Origin: Brevundimonas subvibrioides
GTDB taxonomy: Bacteria; Pseudomonadota; Alphaproteobacteria; Caulobacterales; Caulobacteraceae
DNA length: 64,000 nt
Assembly (NCBI RefSeq): GCF_002280785.1
Contig: NZ_NCEQ01000007.1
Location: 434,001-498,000 of the forward strand
Direction of reading: 5' to 3'
Every line of letters starts with the position of its first letter. The first letter of the stretch is position 1. Positions 1-10,287 of this stretch are shown in pieces. The notes under the pieces were generated by a model. That model made no database searches. It had not been told where the DNA came from and worked only from the letters and a program-made list of their open reading frames with translations. A program made the position numbers and the translations under genes.

Positions 1-169
1 CCATATGATCGGCCACGAGGTCACCGAGATGATCCAGGGCTATGTCACCGCCATCACCATGGAAGCGACCGAGGAAGACATCCACGGCATCGTCTATCCG
101 CATCCGACCATGTCGGAGGCCATGCACGAGGCGGCGCTGGACGCCTACGGGCGGACGATCCACCTGTAG
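1..169 (+). CDS. lpd: Dihydrolipoyl dehydrogenase, C-terminal end (partial)
   Basis: The 55 visible codons encode the end of the C-terminal dimerisation domain of a flavoprotein disulfide reductase; the 5' part lies outside the window. The segment MIGHEVTEMIQGY followed by EEDIHGIVYPHPTMSEAMHEA is the E3-subunit signature: the His-Pro-His-Pro stretch carries the active-site base His, completed by Glu/Asp of the partner chain, and is followed by T-x-SEA. The enzyme reoxidises dihydrolipoamide on 2-oxo acid dehydrogenase complexes using NAD+. Which complex it serves cannot be judged from this fragment. Its TAG stop is followed immediately by the ATG of the next gene. Confidence 0.9.
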   Translation, partial: HMIGHEVTEMIQGYVTAITMEATEEDIHGIVYPHPTMSEAMHEAALDAYGRTIHL

Positions 170-577
170 ATGGCCGGGATTGGCCGAACAGTTCTTACTC
201 TCAGGTTCTTTGGAGAGGATCTGCATCCGGCCGAACTGACGAGACTTCTTGGCTCGGAGCCAACCAAGTCCGAACTGAAAGGCGACGTGCGGCCTAGCGG
301 TCATGTCGCTAAGGCAGGTTCTTGGCGTCTATCCGTCGAGGACCGCGCGCCTGGCGATCTAGAATGTCAGATACGCAACCTGTTTGCTGGCCTGACGGCT
401 GATGTAGGCACTTGGACAGCCCTAAGCTCACGGTATCGAGGCGACCTTTTCTGCGGCCTGTTCATGCAGCAGGGAAACGAGGGGTTGGACCTCGAACCGG
501 AGACCTTGGCCATGATTGGAAATCGCGGCCTGAGACTGGCCGTCGATATCTACGACCCCGGTGACGATGAGCCTTAG
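170..577 (+). CDS. DUF4279 domain-containing protein
   Basis: This 135-residue soluble protein resembles the DUF4279 family: an early R-F-F-G-E-D-L-H-P-x-E segment, a central GSWRLSVED strand and a late L-x-L-x-V-D-I-Y-D ending. The family has no established biochemical role; some members sit near secreted-toxin loci and have been suggested to be immunity-like, but no toxin is visible here. The ATG abuts the TAG of lpd with no spacer, so translation may depend on coupling to lpd. Base composition is visibly less GC-rich than its neighbours. The stop overlaps the stop of the convergent DUF3606 gene. Confidence 0.75.
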   Translation: MAGIGRTVLTLRFFGEDLHPAELTRLLGSEPTKSELKGDVRPSGHVAKAGSWRLSVEDRAPGDLECQIRNLFAGLTADVGTWTALSSRYRGDLFCGLFMQQGNEGLDLEPETLAMIGNRGLRLAVDIYDPGDDEP

Positions 578-756
578 CGCTTCTTCCCCAGTTCCGCCGC
601 GATATCCTTGACCATGCGGCCGGCCTTGCGGTGGGCGGCGCTGATCTGGTCGCGGGTCACGCCCCAGCGCTTCATCCAGTATTCGACGGCCTGACGCTCG
701 GAGAGGTCCAGACGGTCCTTGTCGATGAAGCCGCGTTTGTCCTTGAGACCGGCCAT
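574..756 (-). CDS. DUF3606 domain-containing small protein
   Basis: This 60-residue, strongly charged protein matches the DUF3606 pattern: K-D-K-R-G at the start, a D-R-x-x-x-x-L-S-E-R-x-A-V-E-Y-W core, W-x-V-T-x-x-Q-I-x-A-A-H-R-K-A-G and a Lys/Arg-rich end. Members are small proteins often present in several copies in Proteobacteria, with no defined function. The start is ATG with an AGGAAA sequence about 8 nt upstream. It converges on the DUF4279 gene, the two stop codons overlapping at 574-577, and lies downstream of, and on the same strand as, the MBL-fold gene. Confidence 0.8.
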   Translation of the reverse strand: MAGLKDKRGFIDKDRLDLSERQAVEYWMKRWGVTRDQISAAHRKAGRMVKDIAAELGKKR

Positions 757-784
757 GAGGGTGTTTCCTGTTTGCGCCTAAGAT

Positions 785-790
785 ATATTA
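785..790 (-). promoter_or_regulatory. Possible -10 element for the DUF3606 gene
   Basis: The 62-bp gap 757-818 is conspicuously AT-rich for this genome. On the minus strand it holds TAATAT about 29 nt before the ATG. No convincing -35 is visible. A small hairpin (GGCTC/GAGCC, 804-817) lies just upstream, after the MBL gene stop, and may end that transcript. Confidence 0.3.
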
Positions 791-818
791 TGCGAAATTG
801 TATGGCTCAGAAGAGCCG

Positions 819-1622
819 TCAGATCGGCACGTTTGCGGTCCAGCCGTCGAATCCGACTTCGACATTGGCCGGAAGAAGCGCCGCCAAGGCATTGTAATCC
901 AGATCGATGTGCAGATTGGTCAACACAGCGCGCTCGACGCCGCTGCGCGCGATCCATTCCAGGGTCCGATCGACGTGGCTGTGTGTCGGATGTGCCGTCC
1001 AGCGCAGCGCATCAACGATCCAGAGGCTGCATCCGGCCAGGGCCTCGAACGCCGCATCGTCCAGAGCATCCATGTCGCTTGAATACGCCACTGATCCCAC
1101 CCGGTAGCCGACCGACCGGATCGGCCCGTGTCCCTGATCGAAGGTCACTACCGGCACAGGGCCGCCAGCGCCGTCTACGGCCCAATGCGCGCCATGCTCC
1201 GGGATCTCGCTGAGGTCCAGGATCGCCGGATAACCCTCCATACTCTCGAAGATATAGGGGAAGCGCGGAACCAGTGCGTCGCGGGTCGCGACGTCCATCC
1301 AGGCCGGGATACGCTTGCGGCGACGGATGGCGAAGACGCGCAGATCATCGATCCCGTGGGTCTGGTCGGCGTGGTCGTGGGTGTACAGGACTGCATCCAC
1401 GGACTTCACACCGGCGCTCAGCATCTGCTCGCGCAGGTCTGGAGAGGTGTCGATCAGGACGGTCGTGTCGCCGACCGGGCCGCGCCGCCGGACCAGGGCT
1501 GAACAGCGGCTGCGCCGGTTCTTCGGCTCGGCGGGATCGCAGACGCCCCAGTCGCCGTCGCCGCGCGGCACGCCGCCGGACGAACCGCTGCCCAGAATGG
1601 TGATCTCGAGTTCACCGCTCAT
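819..1622 (-). CDS. MBL-fold metallo-hydrolase (PhnP-like)
   Basis: This 267-residue metallo-beta-lactamase-fold hydrolase carries the metal-binding motif T-H-D-H-A-D-Q (HxHxDH variant), an early GSGSSGGVPR glycine-rich loop, a DTSPD segment, a mid-protein F-D-Q-G-H-G histidine, Y-S-S-D and a late S-H-x-x-V with L-T-N-L-H-I-D. This pattern is typical of the PhnP/RNase Z-like branch, which acts on phosphodiesters; the physiological substrate is unknown. The start is the ATG that overlaps the TatD stop (ATGA, 1619-1622), so the two are translationally coupled. In alphaproteobacteria this hydrolase commonly ends the tmk-holB-tatD cluster, as it does here. Confidence 0.85.
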   Translation of the reverse strand: MSGELEITILGSGSSGGVPRGDGDWGVCDPAEPKNRRSRCSALVRRRGPVGDTTVLIDTSPDLREQMLSAGVKSVDAVLYTHDHADQTHGIDDLRVFAIRRRKRIPAWMDVATRDALVPRFPYIFESMEGYPAILDLSEIPEHGAHWAVDGAGGPVPVVTFDQGHGPIRSVGYRVGSVAYSSDMDALDDAAFEALAGCSLWIVDALRWTAHPTHSHVDRTLEWIARSGVERAVLTNLHIDLDYNALAALLPANVEVGFDGWTANVPI

Positions 1623-2398
1623 GGGCGGGGAATTCCGTCGAACAGGGTGAAGAAGGCGTCCGTCGTGCGCGCCTCCGCCTCCTCCCGGCTCCAGCCGCGG
1701 ATGTCGGCCAGGGCCTGCAGCACATGGCCGACATAGGCCGGCTCGTTGCGGCGGCCCCTGTGCGGCACGGGCGCCAGATAGGGGCAGTCGGTCTCGACGA
1801 TGATCCGGTCGGCCGGCATGGCGCGGATGACCTCGCGCACGGCCTCGGCCGCCTTGAAGGTGGCGATGCCGGAGACCGAGAACCAGGCACCCATTTCCGC
1901 TGCCTGTTCCGCAAGTTCTGCGCCGCTGGTGTAGCAATGCATGAGGAAGCGGAACGGCGCCTTCGCCTGACCTTCCCGCAGGATCGCGGCCATGTCGGCG
2001 TCCGCCTCGCGGGTGTGAACCACGAGCGGCAGGCCGGTGCGCTGGGCCGCCTCGATGTGGGTGCGAAAGACCCGGGCCTGCTCTTCGCGCGGGCTGAGGT
2101 CATAGTGGAAGTCCAGACCACACTCGCCGATGCCGACCACGCGCGGACGGCCCGCCAGGGCGACCAGATCGTCGGCCGTCATGGCCGTGTGGTCCCTGGC
2201 CTCATGCGGATGGGCGCCGACCGTGCACCAGATGTCCGCATGCGCCATGGCCAGGGCGTGGGTGGCCTCGAAGGTGGAAAGCTTGTCGGAGATTTCGACC
2301 ATCAGCCCGACCCCGGCCTCGCGGGCGCGGGCGATGACGGCGTCGCGGTCCTCGTCGAACTGGTGCGCGTGGAGATTGACGTGGCTGTCGATCAGCAT
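1619..2398 (-). CDS. tatD: TatD family metal-dependent DNase/deacylase
   Basis: The 259-residue TIM-barrel hydrolase starts MLIDSHVNLHAH, giving the first metal-binding His pair. The other ligands follow in family order: G-E-C-G-L-D (Glu), V-V-H-T-R (His), M-H-C-Y-T (His) and E-T-D-C-P-Y-L-A-P (Asp). TatD proteins are 3'-5' exonucleases acting on DNA, and some act as D-aminoacyl-tRNA deacylases. The start at 2398 was chosen because it begins with the metal motif and forms a TGATG junction with holB; upstream sequence in frame is unlike the family. metG often lies between holB and tatD in related genomes and is absent here. Confidence 0.92.
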   Translation of the reverse strand: MLIDSHVNLHAHQFDEDRDAVIARAREAGVGLMVEISDKLSTFEATHALAMAHADIWCTVGAHPHEARDHTAMTADDLVALAGRPRVVGIGECGLDFHYDLSPREEQARVFRTHIEAAQRTGLPLVVHTREADADMAAILREGQAKAPFRFLMHCYTSGAELAEQAAEMGAWFSVSGIATFKAAEAVREVIRAMPADRIIVETDCPYLAPVPHRGRRNEPAYVGHVLQALADIRGWSREEAEARTTDAFFTLFDGIPRP

Positions 2399-3378
2399 CA
2401 GCCCGCCATCCGTTTGACGCGCGCCAGATCGGCCAGGGCTCCGGCCAGCAGGTCGCCCTTGTCCAGGTTGATGGCGACCGCCCGCTCGGGCGCCTCGGTC
2501 AACCGGGTCCACAGATCGGCCCAGGCGGCCCCCTGCCCTCCCTGCGCCAGTGACCGCGCCTTCACGGCGGCGGCGAGCCGGTCCAGCAGGGCCTCGAACC
2601 GCGCCTGTCCTTCCGCGCCCCGGAAACCGTCGGCGACCGACAGCTGTTCGGCGCGATCCACCAGGCCTTCGTTGACCCAGCGGCGCGCCAGCCGATCGAG
2701 CTCAAGGTTGGCGGCCGTGGCCAGCAACAGGGCGGCGCCCGGCGAGCCGCGCGCCATGCCGGCGATGCGTTCGGCCTCGTCGCCCTCGAGTTCGGTCTGG
2801 CGCTCCAGCAGGGTCGCCACCGCGCTCTCGGTCCACGGCTGGAAGGTCAGACGGCGGCAGCGCGAACGGATCGTCGCCAGCAGCCGCCCCGGCGCATGGG
2901 TCACCAGGAACAGCACGCCGCGCTCAGGCGGCTCCTCCAGAACCTTCAGCAAGGCATTGGCTGCATTGAGATTCAGGTCATCGGCCGCGTCGATGATCGC
3001 GACCCGGTACGCCGCTCGGGACGGGCTCTTGGAGAAGAACTCCGGCAGGTCGCGCGCCTGGTCCACCGAGATGGATTTCTTGGTCTTGCCGCCTTCTACG
3101 AGCCGTTCCAGCACCAGCAGGTCGGGATGGGACTGGGCCGAGATCAGCTGGCTGACCGGATCGGACGGCCGGGCGCCGAGCGGACCGCGCGAGGGATCCG
3201 GCGCCGCGCCCAGCAGACGCCGGGCGGCGCGATAGGCGAAGGTCGCCTTGCCCAGACCCTCGGGTCCGCAGACCATCCAGGCGTGATGAAGGCGTCCGCG
3301 CTCGAGGGCGTCGAGGAAGGCGGTCTCCGCCTCCGTCGACGGGACCAGATCGAAGCGATCGCGCGGATGCTCGCTCAC
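2398..3378 (-). CDS. holB: DNA polymerase III subunit delta-prime
   Basis: The 326-residue AAA+ protein is the delta-prime clamp-loader subunit. It has the degenerate Walker A loop G-P-E-G-L-G-K-A (residues about 37-44), a D-A-A-D-D-L-N-L-N-A-A-N-A-L-L-K sensor region, LEEPPERGVLFLVTH, and the S-R-C-R-R-L (SRC) motif that contacts the neighbouring subunit ATP site. It helps load the beta clamp. It overlaps tmk by 4 bp (3375-3378), the usual alphaproteobacterial order in which thymidylate supply and the clamp loader are co-expressed. Confidence 0.93.
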   Translation of the reverse strand: MSEHPRDRFDLVPSTEAETAFLDALERGRLHHAWMVCGPEGLGKATFAYRAARRLLGAAPDPSRGPLGARPSDPVSQLISAQSHPDLLVLERLVEGGKTKKSISVDQARDLPEFFSKSPSRAAYRVAIIDAADDLNLNAANALLKVLEEPPERGVLFLVTHAPGRLLATIRSRCRRLTFQPWTESAVATLLERQTELEGDEAERIAGMARGSPGAALLLATAANLELDRLARRWVNEGLVDRAEQLSVADGFRGAEGQARFEALLDRLAAAVKARSLAQGGQGAAWADLWTRLTEAPERAVAINLDKGDLLAGALADLARVKRMAG

Positions 3379-4001
3379 GGCAGGATCGGCTCCACGGCCC
3401 GCCAGACGCGCTCGGCGACCGCATCCGGCTCGCCTGTCGCGTCGATGATCCGGCAGCGCTCCGGGTGCTGGGCCGCCACGGACAGGAAGCCGTCGCGCAG
3501 GCGGCGATGGAACGCCAGCCCCTTGGATTCGAACCGCGTCTCCGCGCCCCCCCGCGCCAGCGCCCGCTCCAGACCCACCTCCACCGGCAGGTCGAAGATC
3601 AGGGTCAGGTCCGGCTGGTCATCGCCGACGATGGCGTCGTCCAGGGCCTCAATGAAGTCCGCCGGCGCGCCGCCGCCCGCACCCTGATAGGCGCGGCTGG
3701 AATCCGCGAAACGGTCGCACACGACCCAGCGCCCGGCTTCCAGCGCCGGGCGGATGGTCTTTTCCAGATGGTCGCTGCGCGAGGCGAACATCAGCAGGGT
3801 CTCGGTCAGGGGCGACCAGCGGCCGGCGTCGCCGTTCAGGGCGATATGCCGAATCTCCTCGGCGCCGGGCGAGCCGCCGGGCTCGCGCGTGTGCACGACG
3901 TCGAGGCCGCGCGCGGCGAGCCGGGCGACCAGTCTGGCGGCCTGGGTGGACTTTCCAGTCCCCTCCCCGCCTTCAAGCGTAATGAAATGTCCTCGGGTCA
4001 C
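3375..4001 (-). CDS. tmk: Thymidylate kinase (dTMP kinase)
   Basis: This 208-residue enzyme phosphorylates dTMP to dTDP. The P-loop is LEGGEGTGKST (about residues 9-19), followed by the substrate-binding T-R-E-P-G-G motif, L-L-M-F-A-S-R-S-D-H, and the V-V-C-D-R-F-A-D-S-S (DR[YF]) motif; the LID region carries Arg residues. Length is normal for the family. It heads the tmk-holB pair and lies 48 bp downstream of rlpA on the same strand. Confidence 0.95.
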   Translation of the reverse strand: MTRGHFITLEGGEGTGKSTQAARLVARLAARGLDVVHTREPGGSPGAEEIRHIALNGDAGRWSPLTETLLMFASRSDHLEKTIRPALEAGRWVVCDRFADSSRAYQGAGGGAPADFIEALDDAIVGDDQPDLTLIFDLPVEVGLERALARGGAETRFESKGLAFHRRLRDGFLSVAAQHPERCRIIDATGEPDAVAERVWRAVEPILP

Positions 4002-4049
4002 CGGCGCACAATGGCGATCCGGACCGCCCGGGCCAAGGGCGCAGTCGGT

Positions 4050-4895
4050 TCAGGGCGCTGATATCAACAGGGCGTCGGCGAATCCGTCGGCCATGACCGA
4101 CCGGCGGGCCCGTTCGGCGGCGTCGGCGTCGTTCCACGGCCCCATCAGGACCCGGAACATGCTCTGGTCGCTCGCGGCCTGGACGCGGGCGGAGCGGCCG
4201 ATTCTCTCCGCGACCGACTGGGCCCTGGGTTGGTCGCGATAGGCGGCGACCTCGATCCAGTATCTCTGACCGGCCTCCACGGGCGCCGCGGCCGGAAGCG
4301 GGGGCGGCGGCGCGGCCCCGGCGACCTGCAACACCGTCCCGCCGCCCAGACGCGGGGCGCGGCCGAGATAGCGGACCCTCACCTCGCCGACGCCGCGCGA
4401 CAGCATGTCCAGCGACTCGGCCGCGCCGCGCGACAGGTCGATGATCCGGTCGTCGACAAAAGGCCCGCGATCGTTGACCCGCAGCACGACCCGACGACCG
4501 TTGGCCAGGTTGGTGACCTCCACCAGCCCCGGCAGGGGCAATGTCTTGTGGGCCGCGGTCAGGGCCTGCATGTCGAATCGCTCGCCGGTCGCCGTGGGCC
4601 GTCCGTTGAACTGGTCGCCGTACCAGGACGCCAGGCCGACGACGTCATAGTCCGGCTGTTCCTCCGGCTGATACCAGCGCCCGCGGATCTGATAGCGGCG
4701 CATGGTCCCCGACACGATCGGCGCCGGGTCGGTCACCACGGGCGCCGCGTCCGCCACACGCGATCCGCCGCGCGTCGGGCCGGTCGCCCCGCCCGAGGTC
4801 GCGCCCGCACTTGCACAGGCGGCCAGCAGGGCCGTCGCGGCGACGACGACCGCGACCCGGGAGGCACGGCGAAGGAGGACGGGCGACATCGACAT
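4050..4895 (-). CDS. rlpA: RlpA-like septal ring lytic transglycosylase lipoprotein with SPOR domain
   Basis: The 281-residue precursor has a signal peptide ending in the lipobox L-L-A-A-C, so it is a lipoprotein. A low-complexity linker is followed by the double-psi beta-barrel ([19 protein letters not shown] ... V-N-D-R-G-P-F ... I-I-D-L-S) with the catalytic Asp in NDRGPF, and by a C-terminal SPOR domain (YWIEVAAY ... FRVLMGPW) that binds denuded septal glycan. RlpA cleaves stem-peptide-free glycan strands during cell separation. The start is ATG at 4895; a second ATG two codons on is possible. A TTAACC motif lies about 45 bp upstream. Confidence 0.9.
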   Translation of the reverse strand: MSMSPVLLRRASRVAVVVAATALLAACASAGATSGGATGPTRGGSRVADAAPVVTDPAPIVSGTMRRYQIRGRWYQPEEQPDYDVVGLASWYGDQFNGRPTATGERFDMQALTAAHKTLPLPGLVEVTNLANGRRVVLRVNDRGPFVDDRIIDLSRGAAESLDMLSRGVGEVRVRYLGRAPRLGGGTVLQVAGAAPPPPLPAAAPVEAGQRYWIEVAAYRDQPRAQSVAERIGRSARVQAASDQSMFRVLMGPWNDADAAERARRSVMADGFADALLISAP

Positions 4896-4996
4896 GGTGA
4901 AATCATCGCGGAACCGATTTCCGTTTTGGTTAACGCGCGATGCGCTGCTATGGCCCCTCTCCAGCCGGACAGGTGGCCATTCAGGCCGCCAATAAG

Positions 4997-5086
<90 letters not shown>

Positions 5087-5148
5087 GCCGCGCGCGAGGT
5101 TGTCCCCGAGCCGGGTCGTTGGCGGTCTCAGGCCGGCCGCCGAACGGG

Positions 5149-6804
<1,656 letters not shown>

Positions 6805-6843
6805 TCACCTTAGCCCTGATTCGGGCACCGAAGGACCGCTCCG

Positions 6844-6886
6844 CGATCCGTCTTGCTGAAAAGTCGCGGATCGGCATGCGATCCGC
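6844..6886 (-). promoter_or_regulatory. Mutually exclusive hairpins in the pyrG leader
   Basis: In the minus-strand transcript the segment 6886-6879 can pair with 6873-6866 (8 bp, GCGGATCG/CGATCCGC, 5-nt loop). The same central segment 6873-6867 can instead pair with 6850-6844 (7 bp). The two structures cannot coexist, as in attenuators or translational switches. They sit 46-88 nt before the GTG start. A 28-codon ORF with ATG at 6877 and stop at 6791 spans this region and overlaps the first pyrG codons. The function is inferred only from geometry. Confidence 0.35.
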
Positions 6887-6892
6887 CTGTTG

Positions 6893-6930
6893 AAAACAAA
6901 ACTCCGCCCCGGCGCAGGGCCGGAGCGGAG
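6893..6930 (-). terminator. Rho-independent terminator after secG
   Basis: On the minus strand a stem CTCCGCTCCGGC / GCCGGGGCGGAG (12 bp, one G-U) is followed directly by TTTTGTTTT. It lies 46 nt past the secG stop. Confidence 0.8.
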
Positions 6931-6975
6931 GTGTTGGTGGCGGGAGAAGCGGCGGAGGATGTCCCCGCCTTCACC

Positions 6976-7389
6976 TTACTGAGCCGGCGCGGGGGCCGGG
7001 GCGCTGCCGGCCGTCGGCAGGCTGGCTTCCAGATCGTCGAGGGACGGCGCGGACGGGGCGGCGGGCGCCGTTTCGGCCGGAGCGGTCTGCTGTCCGGCGG
7101 CCGGAGCCGTGTCCAGTGCGATGGAACCGACGGCGTCGGCGTCGACGACCGAACGGCTGGCCCGTTCCATGTTGCCGACGATGGTCAGGCTGATGGCGCA
7201 GATCACGAAGAGAGCGCCCAGCCACCAGGTCGTGGTGGTCAGAAGGTTGCCCGCGCCACGCGCGGTCATGAAGCCCGAAGGCCCGCCGCCCATGCCCAGC
7301 GCGCCGCCTTCGGAGCGCTGCAGCAGGATCACCCCGGACAGGGCGATCGAGATGATGATCATGGCGACGAGGAGAATGGTCTGGAGCAT
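6976..7389 (-). CDS. secG: Preprotein translocase subunit SecG
   Basis: The 137-residue protein has two membrane helices: an N-terminal one (LQTILLVAMIIISIALSGVI) ending in the conserved L-L-Q-R-S-E-G-G, and a second after NLLTTTTWWLG. Between them is the G-x-L-G-M-G-G-G-x-S-G-F-x-T-A-R-G loop typical of SecG. It assists SecYE in preprotein export. The C-terminal tail of about 50 residues is Ala/Pro-rich, as often in alphaproteobacterial SecG, and has no known motif. It lies downstream of tpiA on the same strand and is closed by a strong terminator. Confidence 0.93.
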   Translation of the reverse strand: MLQTILLVAMIIISIALSGVILLQRSEGGALGMGGGPSGFMTARGAGNLLTTTTWWLGALFVICAISLTIVGNMERASRSVVDADAVGSIALDTAPAAGQQTAPAETAPAAPSAPSLDDLEASLPTAGSAPAPAPAQ

Positions 7390-7438
7390 GGCGGCTTACA
7401 TGTGTGGCGGACGACCGCCGATCAAGCGGCGGCGTCTA

Positions 7439-8224
7439 TCATCCTTGTCCGTCGGCGGCAACGACGGCCGGTTCGGCCGCTCGAATGATCGCCAGGAAAT
7501 CGGCCGCCTTCAGCGAGGCGCCGCCGACCAGGGCGCCGCCGACCTCGTCCACCGCCAGGATGTCGCGGGCGTTCCCCGGATTGACCGAGCCGCCATAGAG
7601 AATCAGCGCGGCGCGCCCGCCATCGCCCAGCCGTTCGACCATCGCGGCCCGCGCGGCGGCGTGAATTTCAGCGATCTGTTCCAGCGTCGGCGTCAGACCG
7701 GTGCCGATGGCCCAGACCGGCTCATAGGCCAGGGCCCAGTCCTGACCGGCCAGACCGTCATTGAGCGAGCCGAGGATCTGGCCGCGCACGACCGACGCCG
7801 CTTCACCGGCCTCCCGCTGCGCCAGGGTCTCGCCGACGCAGACGATCGGCGTCAGCCCGGCCCGCAGGGCGGCGCCGACCTTGTCGGAGACCAGGGCGTC
7901 GCTCTCGCCGAACTCCTGACGCCGCTCGGAGTGGCCGAGTATGACCAGCCTGGCTCCGGCGTCGACCAGCATCTCGGCCGACACGCCGCCCGTGAAGGCG
8001 CCCTTCGCCTCGACCCGGCAGTCCTGTCCTCCGACCGAGACGGGACCGCCGTCGATGGTCCTCACCATCCGTTCGATCAGGGTTGCAGGCGGGCACAGGC
8101 CGACGCGCGCTGAGGCGGGTCGTCCCTTCAGATCGGCCAGCATCTCGACGACGGCGGCGGACAGATCGGCGGCGAGACCGTTCATCTTCCAATTGCCGAC
8201 GATCATCTTCACGGATTGTTTCAT
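7439..8224 (-). CDS. tpiA: Triose-phosphate isomerase
   Basis: The 261-residue TIM barrel interconverts dihydroxyacetone phosphate and glyceraldehyde 3-phosphate. Motifs in order: GNWKMNG (N and catalytic K), L-G-H-S-E-R-R (catalytic His), [11 protein letters not shown] (catalytic Glu and the flexible loop 6) and [10 protein letters not shown]. The start at 8224 gives [16 protein letters not shown]; an internal ATG six codons later is an alternative. Upstream sequence in frame is not conserved-looking. It is divergent from ppiD across 128 bp. Confidence 0.95.
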   Translation of the reverse strand: MKQSVKMIVGNWKMNGLAADLSAAVVEMLADLKGRPASARVGLCPPATLIERMVRTIDGGPVSVGGQDCRVEAKGAFTGGVSAEMLVDAGARLVILGHSERRQEFGESDALVSDKVGAALRAGLTPIVCVGETLAQREAGEAASVVRGQILGSLNDGLAGQDWALAYEPVWAIGTGLTPTLEQIAEIHAAARAAMVERLGDGGRAALILYGGSVNPGNARDILAVDEVGGALVGGASLKAADFLAIIRAAEPAVVAADGQG

Positions 8225-8352
8225 GCGCCCCTGTCTAGGCGCCGTCTCGCCTGCTGCCAAGTCTCGGGCGCGTCGAGCGCTTGCGGGGTGACGGCCCCCT
8301 CCCCTATACGGCGCGGTGGCGCTCTTCGCCGTCCGACCGTCAGGGCCCTTCG

Positions 8353-10287
8353 ATGATTTCCGTCTTCCGCGACTTCGCCAAGTCCAAATGGGCCATCGCC
8401 CTGTTCGCCCTGCTGATCATCAGCTTCGCCGTCGTCGGCGGATCGCAGACCGACGTGTTCAGGGGCCTGGGCGCCCAGCATGTCATTTCCGCCGGCGAAC
8501 GTTCGGTGGACGCTGCGCAGTTCCGGGCTGACTTCGAGCGGATCCGCACCAATGCTTCCGAACAGGAAGGACGCCCCCTGACGCTTGAGGACCTGGTCAC
8601 AGCCAACGTTCACGTCCGCTATCTGGAAGGCCAGACCCAGCGCCTCGGCTTCCTGGAATGGGCGCGCCGGGTCGGCATCCGCCCGGACGAGTCGCTGATC
8701 ATCAAGCGCATCCGCGAGATCCCCGCCTTCTTCAATCAGGTCACCGGCCAGTTCGATCAGGCCCAGTATGAGCAGACCCTGGCCCAGCAGAACTTCACGC
8801 CCGTCCAGCTGGAGGAAGAGTTCCGCGACACCGCCGTGACAGAACATTTCGGCAGCGCCATCCAGGCCGGCATCCGTTCGCCCCGCATCTTCGGCGCCCT
8901 GATCGCCGGTCGCGCGCTGGAGCTGCGTGACGGCCGCTGGTTCAACGTGACCCAGGCCATGGCCGGGACCGCCGGCGCCCCCACCGACGCCCAGCTGACG
9001 GCCTTCATGAGCGAGAACGCCGCCCAGCTGCGTCGTCCCGAATTCCGCATCGCCTCGGTCGTCCTGTTCAACGACGCCGCCGGCGCCGCCGCTCCGGCCA
9101 TTCCCGAGGCCCGCATCGTCGAGCGTTTCAACTTCCGCAAGGACGGGCTGTCGACCCCGGAACGCCGCACCTTCACCACCCTGACCGCGCCCGACCGCGC
9201 CGCCGCCGACCGGATCGCCGCCGCCCTGCGCGCCGGTCAGTCGCCGACGGCCGTGGCCGAGGCCAACCGCATCCAGCCCGCCGAATACGCCGCCCAGCCG
9301 CAGAGCGCCGTACCGGACCCCGTCGTCGGAACCGCCGTCTTCGGCCTGACGACCGGTCAGGTCTCGGCCCCGATCCAGGGACGCGTCGGATTTACCGTCG
9401 CGAAGCTGGTCTCCATCGCCCCCGGCGCGCCCGCGACCCTGGAAGGCGTCCGCGAGGCGATCGTCGCCGAACTGCAGGAAGAGGACGCCAAGGCCCGCGT
9501 CTTCAGCCGCGTCGAGGCCTATGAGAAGGCTCGCACCGACGGCAAGCCTCTGGCCGACGCCGTGCGCGAAGTCGGCGCCCGCATCGTGCAACTGCCGCCC
9601 TTCACCCAGGACGCTCGCCTGCCTGACGGTCAGCCGATGAACGCCCCGCCGCAGATCATCCAGAACGCCTACACCCTGACCAAAGGCGCAGAGTCGGACG
9701 TGATCGACGCCGGCCAGGGACAGTATTTCGTCCTGCGGCTCGACGACATCCAGCCCGCCGCCCTGCCGGCGCTCGCCGACGTGCGTGAACCGCTGGCCCA
9801 GCAGTGGATCATGCGCGAGAACGCCCGTCGCCTGACCAGCAAGGCTGAGGAACTGGCCGCCCGCGTGCGCGGCGGCGAGGACATCGCGGCCGTCGCGACT
9901 TCAGCCGGCGCCACCCTGACCACCCGCGCCGGCGTCCAGCAGAACGCCGCATCGCAGGCCTCGCTCGGCGACGGCGTGCTGGGCGGCCTGTTCGGACAGG
10001 GTCGCGGCCAGGTCTTCACCGGCCCGGCCTCGGAGACCGCCTTCGTCGTCGGCCGCGTGGATGCGGTTCGCGCGCCTACGGCCGCCCTCGCCGCGCCGAT
10101 CGCCGACCAGATCCGTCCCCGCCTGGCCCAGGAGCTGATCAACGGGGCCGGCGAAGCTCTGGTCGCCGCCGCTGCCCGCGCCGCCAAGGCCGAGAACGAT
10201 CCCGCCCGCGCCATCGAGGCCCTGGGCGTGACGCCTCCGGCCGCCGGCGCGACCCCGCCCGCGACCCCCGCCGCCCCAGCTCAATGA
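8353..10287 (+). CDS. ppiD: SurA N-terminal/PPIase domain membrane chaperone (PpiD-like)
   Basis: The 644-residue periplasmic foldase is anchored by one N-terminal helix (WAIALFALLIISFAVVGG) after a short cytoplasmic MISVFRDFAKSK. A SurA-like chaperone region (about residues 30-220) is followed by parvulin-type PPIase segments (around 260-380) and a further parvulin-like half, then a Pro/Ala tail. PpiD-type proteins sit at the Sec translocon and assist folding of exported envelope proteins. The ATG at 8353 was chosen because it places the signal anchor at the start. Its TGA overlaps the ATG of trpE (ATGA, 10284-10287). Confidence 0.88.
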   Translation: MISVFRDFAKSKWAIALFALLIISFAVVGGSQTDVFRGLGAQHVISAGERSVDAAQFRADFERIRTNASEQEGRPLTLEDLVTANVHVRYLEGQTQRLGFLEWARRVGIRPDESLIIKRIREIPAFFNQVTGQFDQAQYEQTLAQQNFTPVQLEEEFRDTAVTEHFGSAIQAGIRSPRIFGALIAGRALELRDGRWFNVTQAMAGTAGAPTDAQLTAFMSENAAQLRRPEFRIASVVLFNDAAGAAAPAIPEARIVERFNFRKDGLSTPERRTFTTLTAPDRAAADRIAAALRAGQSPTAVAEANRIQPAEYAAQPQSAVPDPVVGTAVFGLTTGQVSAPIQGRVGFTVAKLVSIAPGAPATLEGVREAIVAELQEEDAKARVFSRVEAYEKARTDGKPLADAVREVGARIVQLPPFTQDARLPDGQPMNAPPQIIQNAYTLTKGAESDVIDAGQGQYFVLRLDDIQPAALPALADVREPLAQQWIMRENARRLTSKAEELAARVRGGEDIAAVATSAGATLTTRAGVQQNAASQASLGDGVLGGLFGQGRGQVFTGPASETAFVVGRVDAVRAPTAALAAPIADQIRPRLAQELINGAGEALVAAAARAAKAENDPARAIEALGVTPPAAGATPPATPAAPAQ

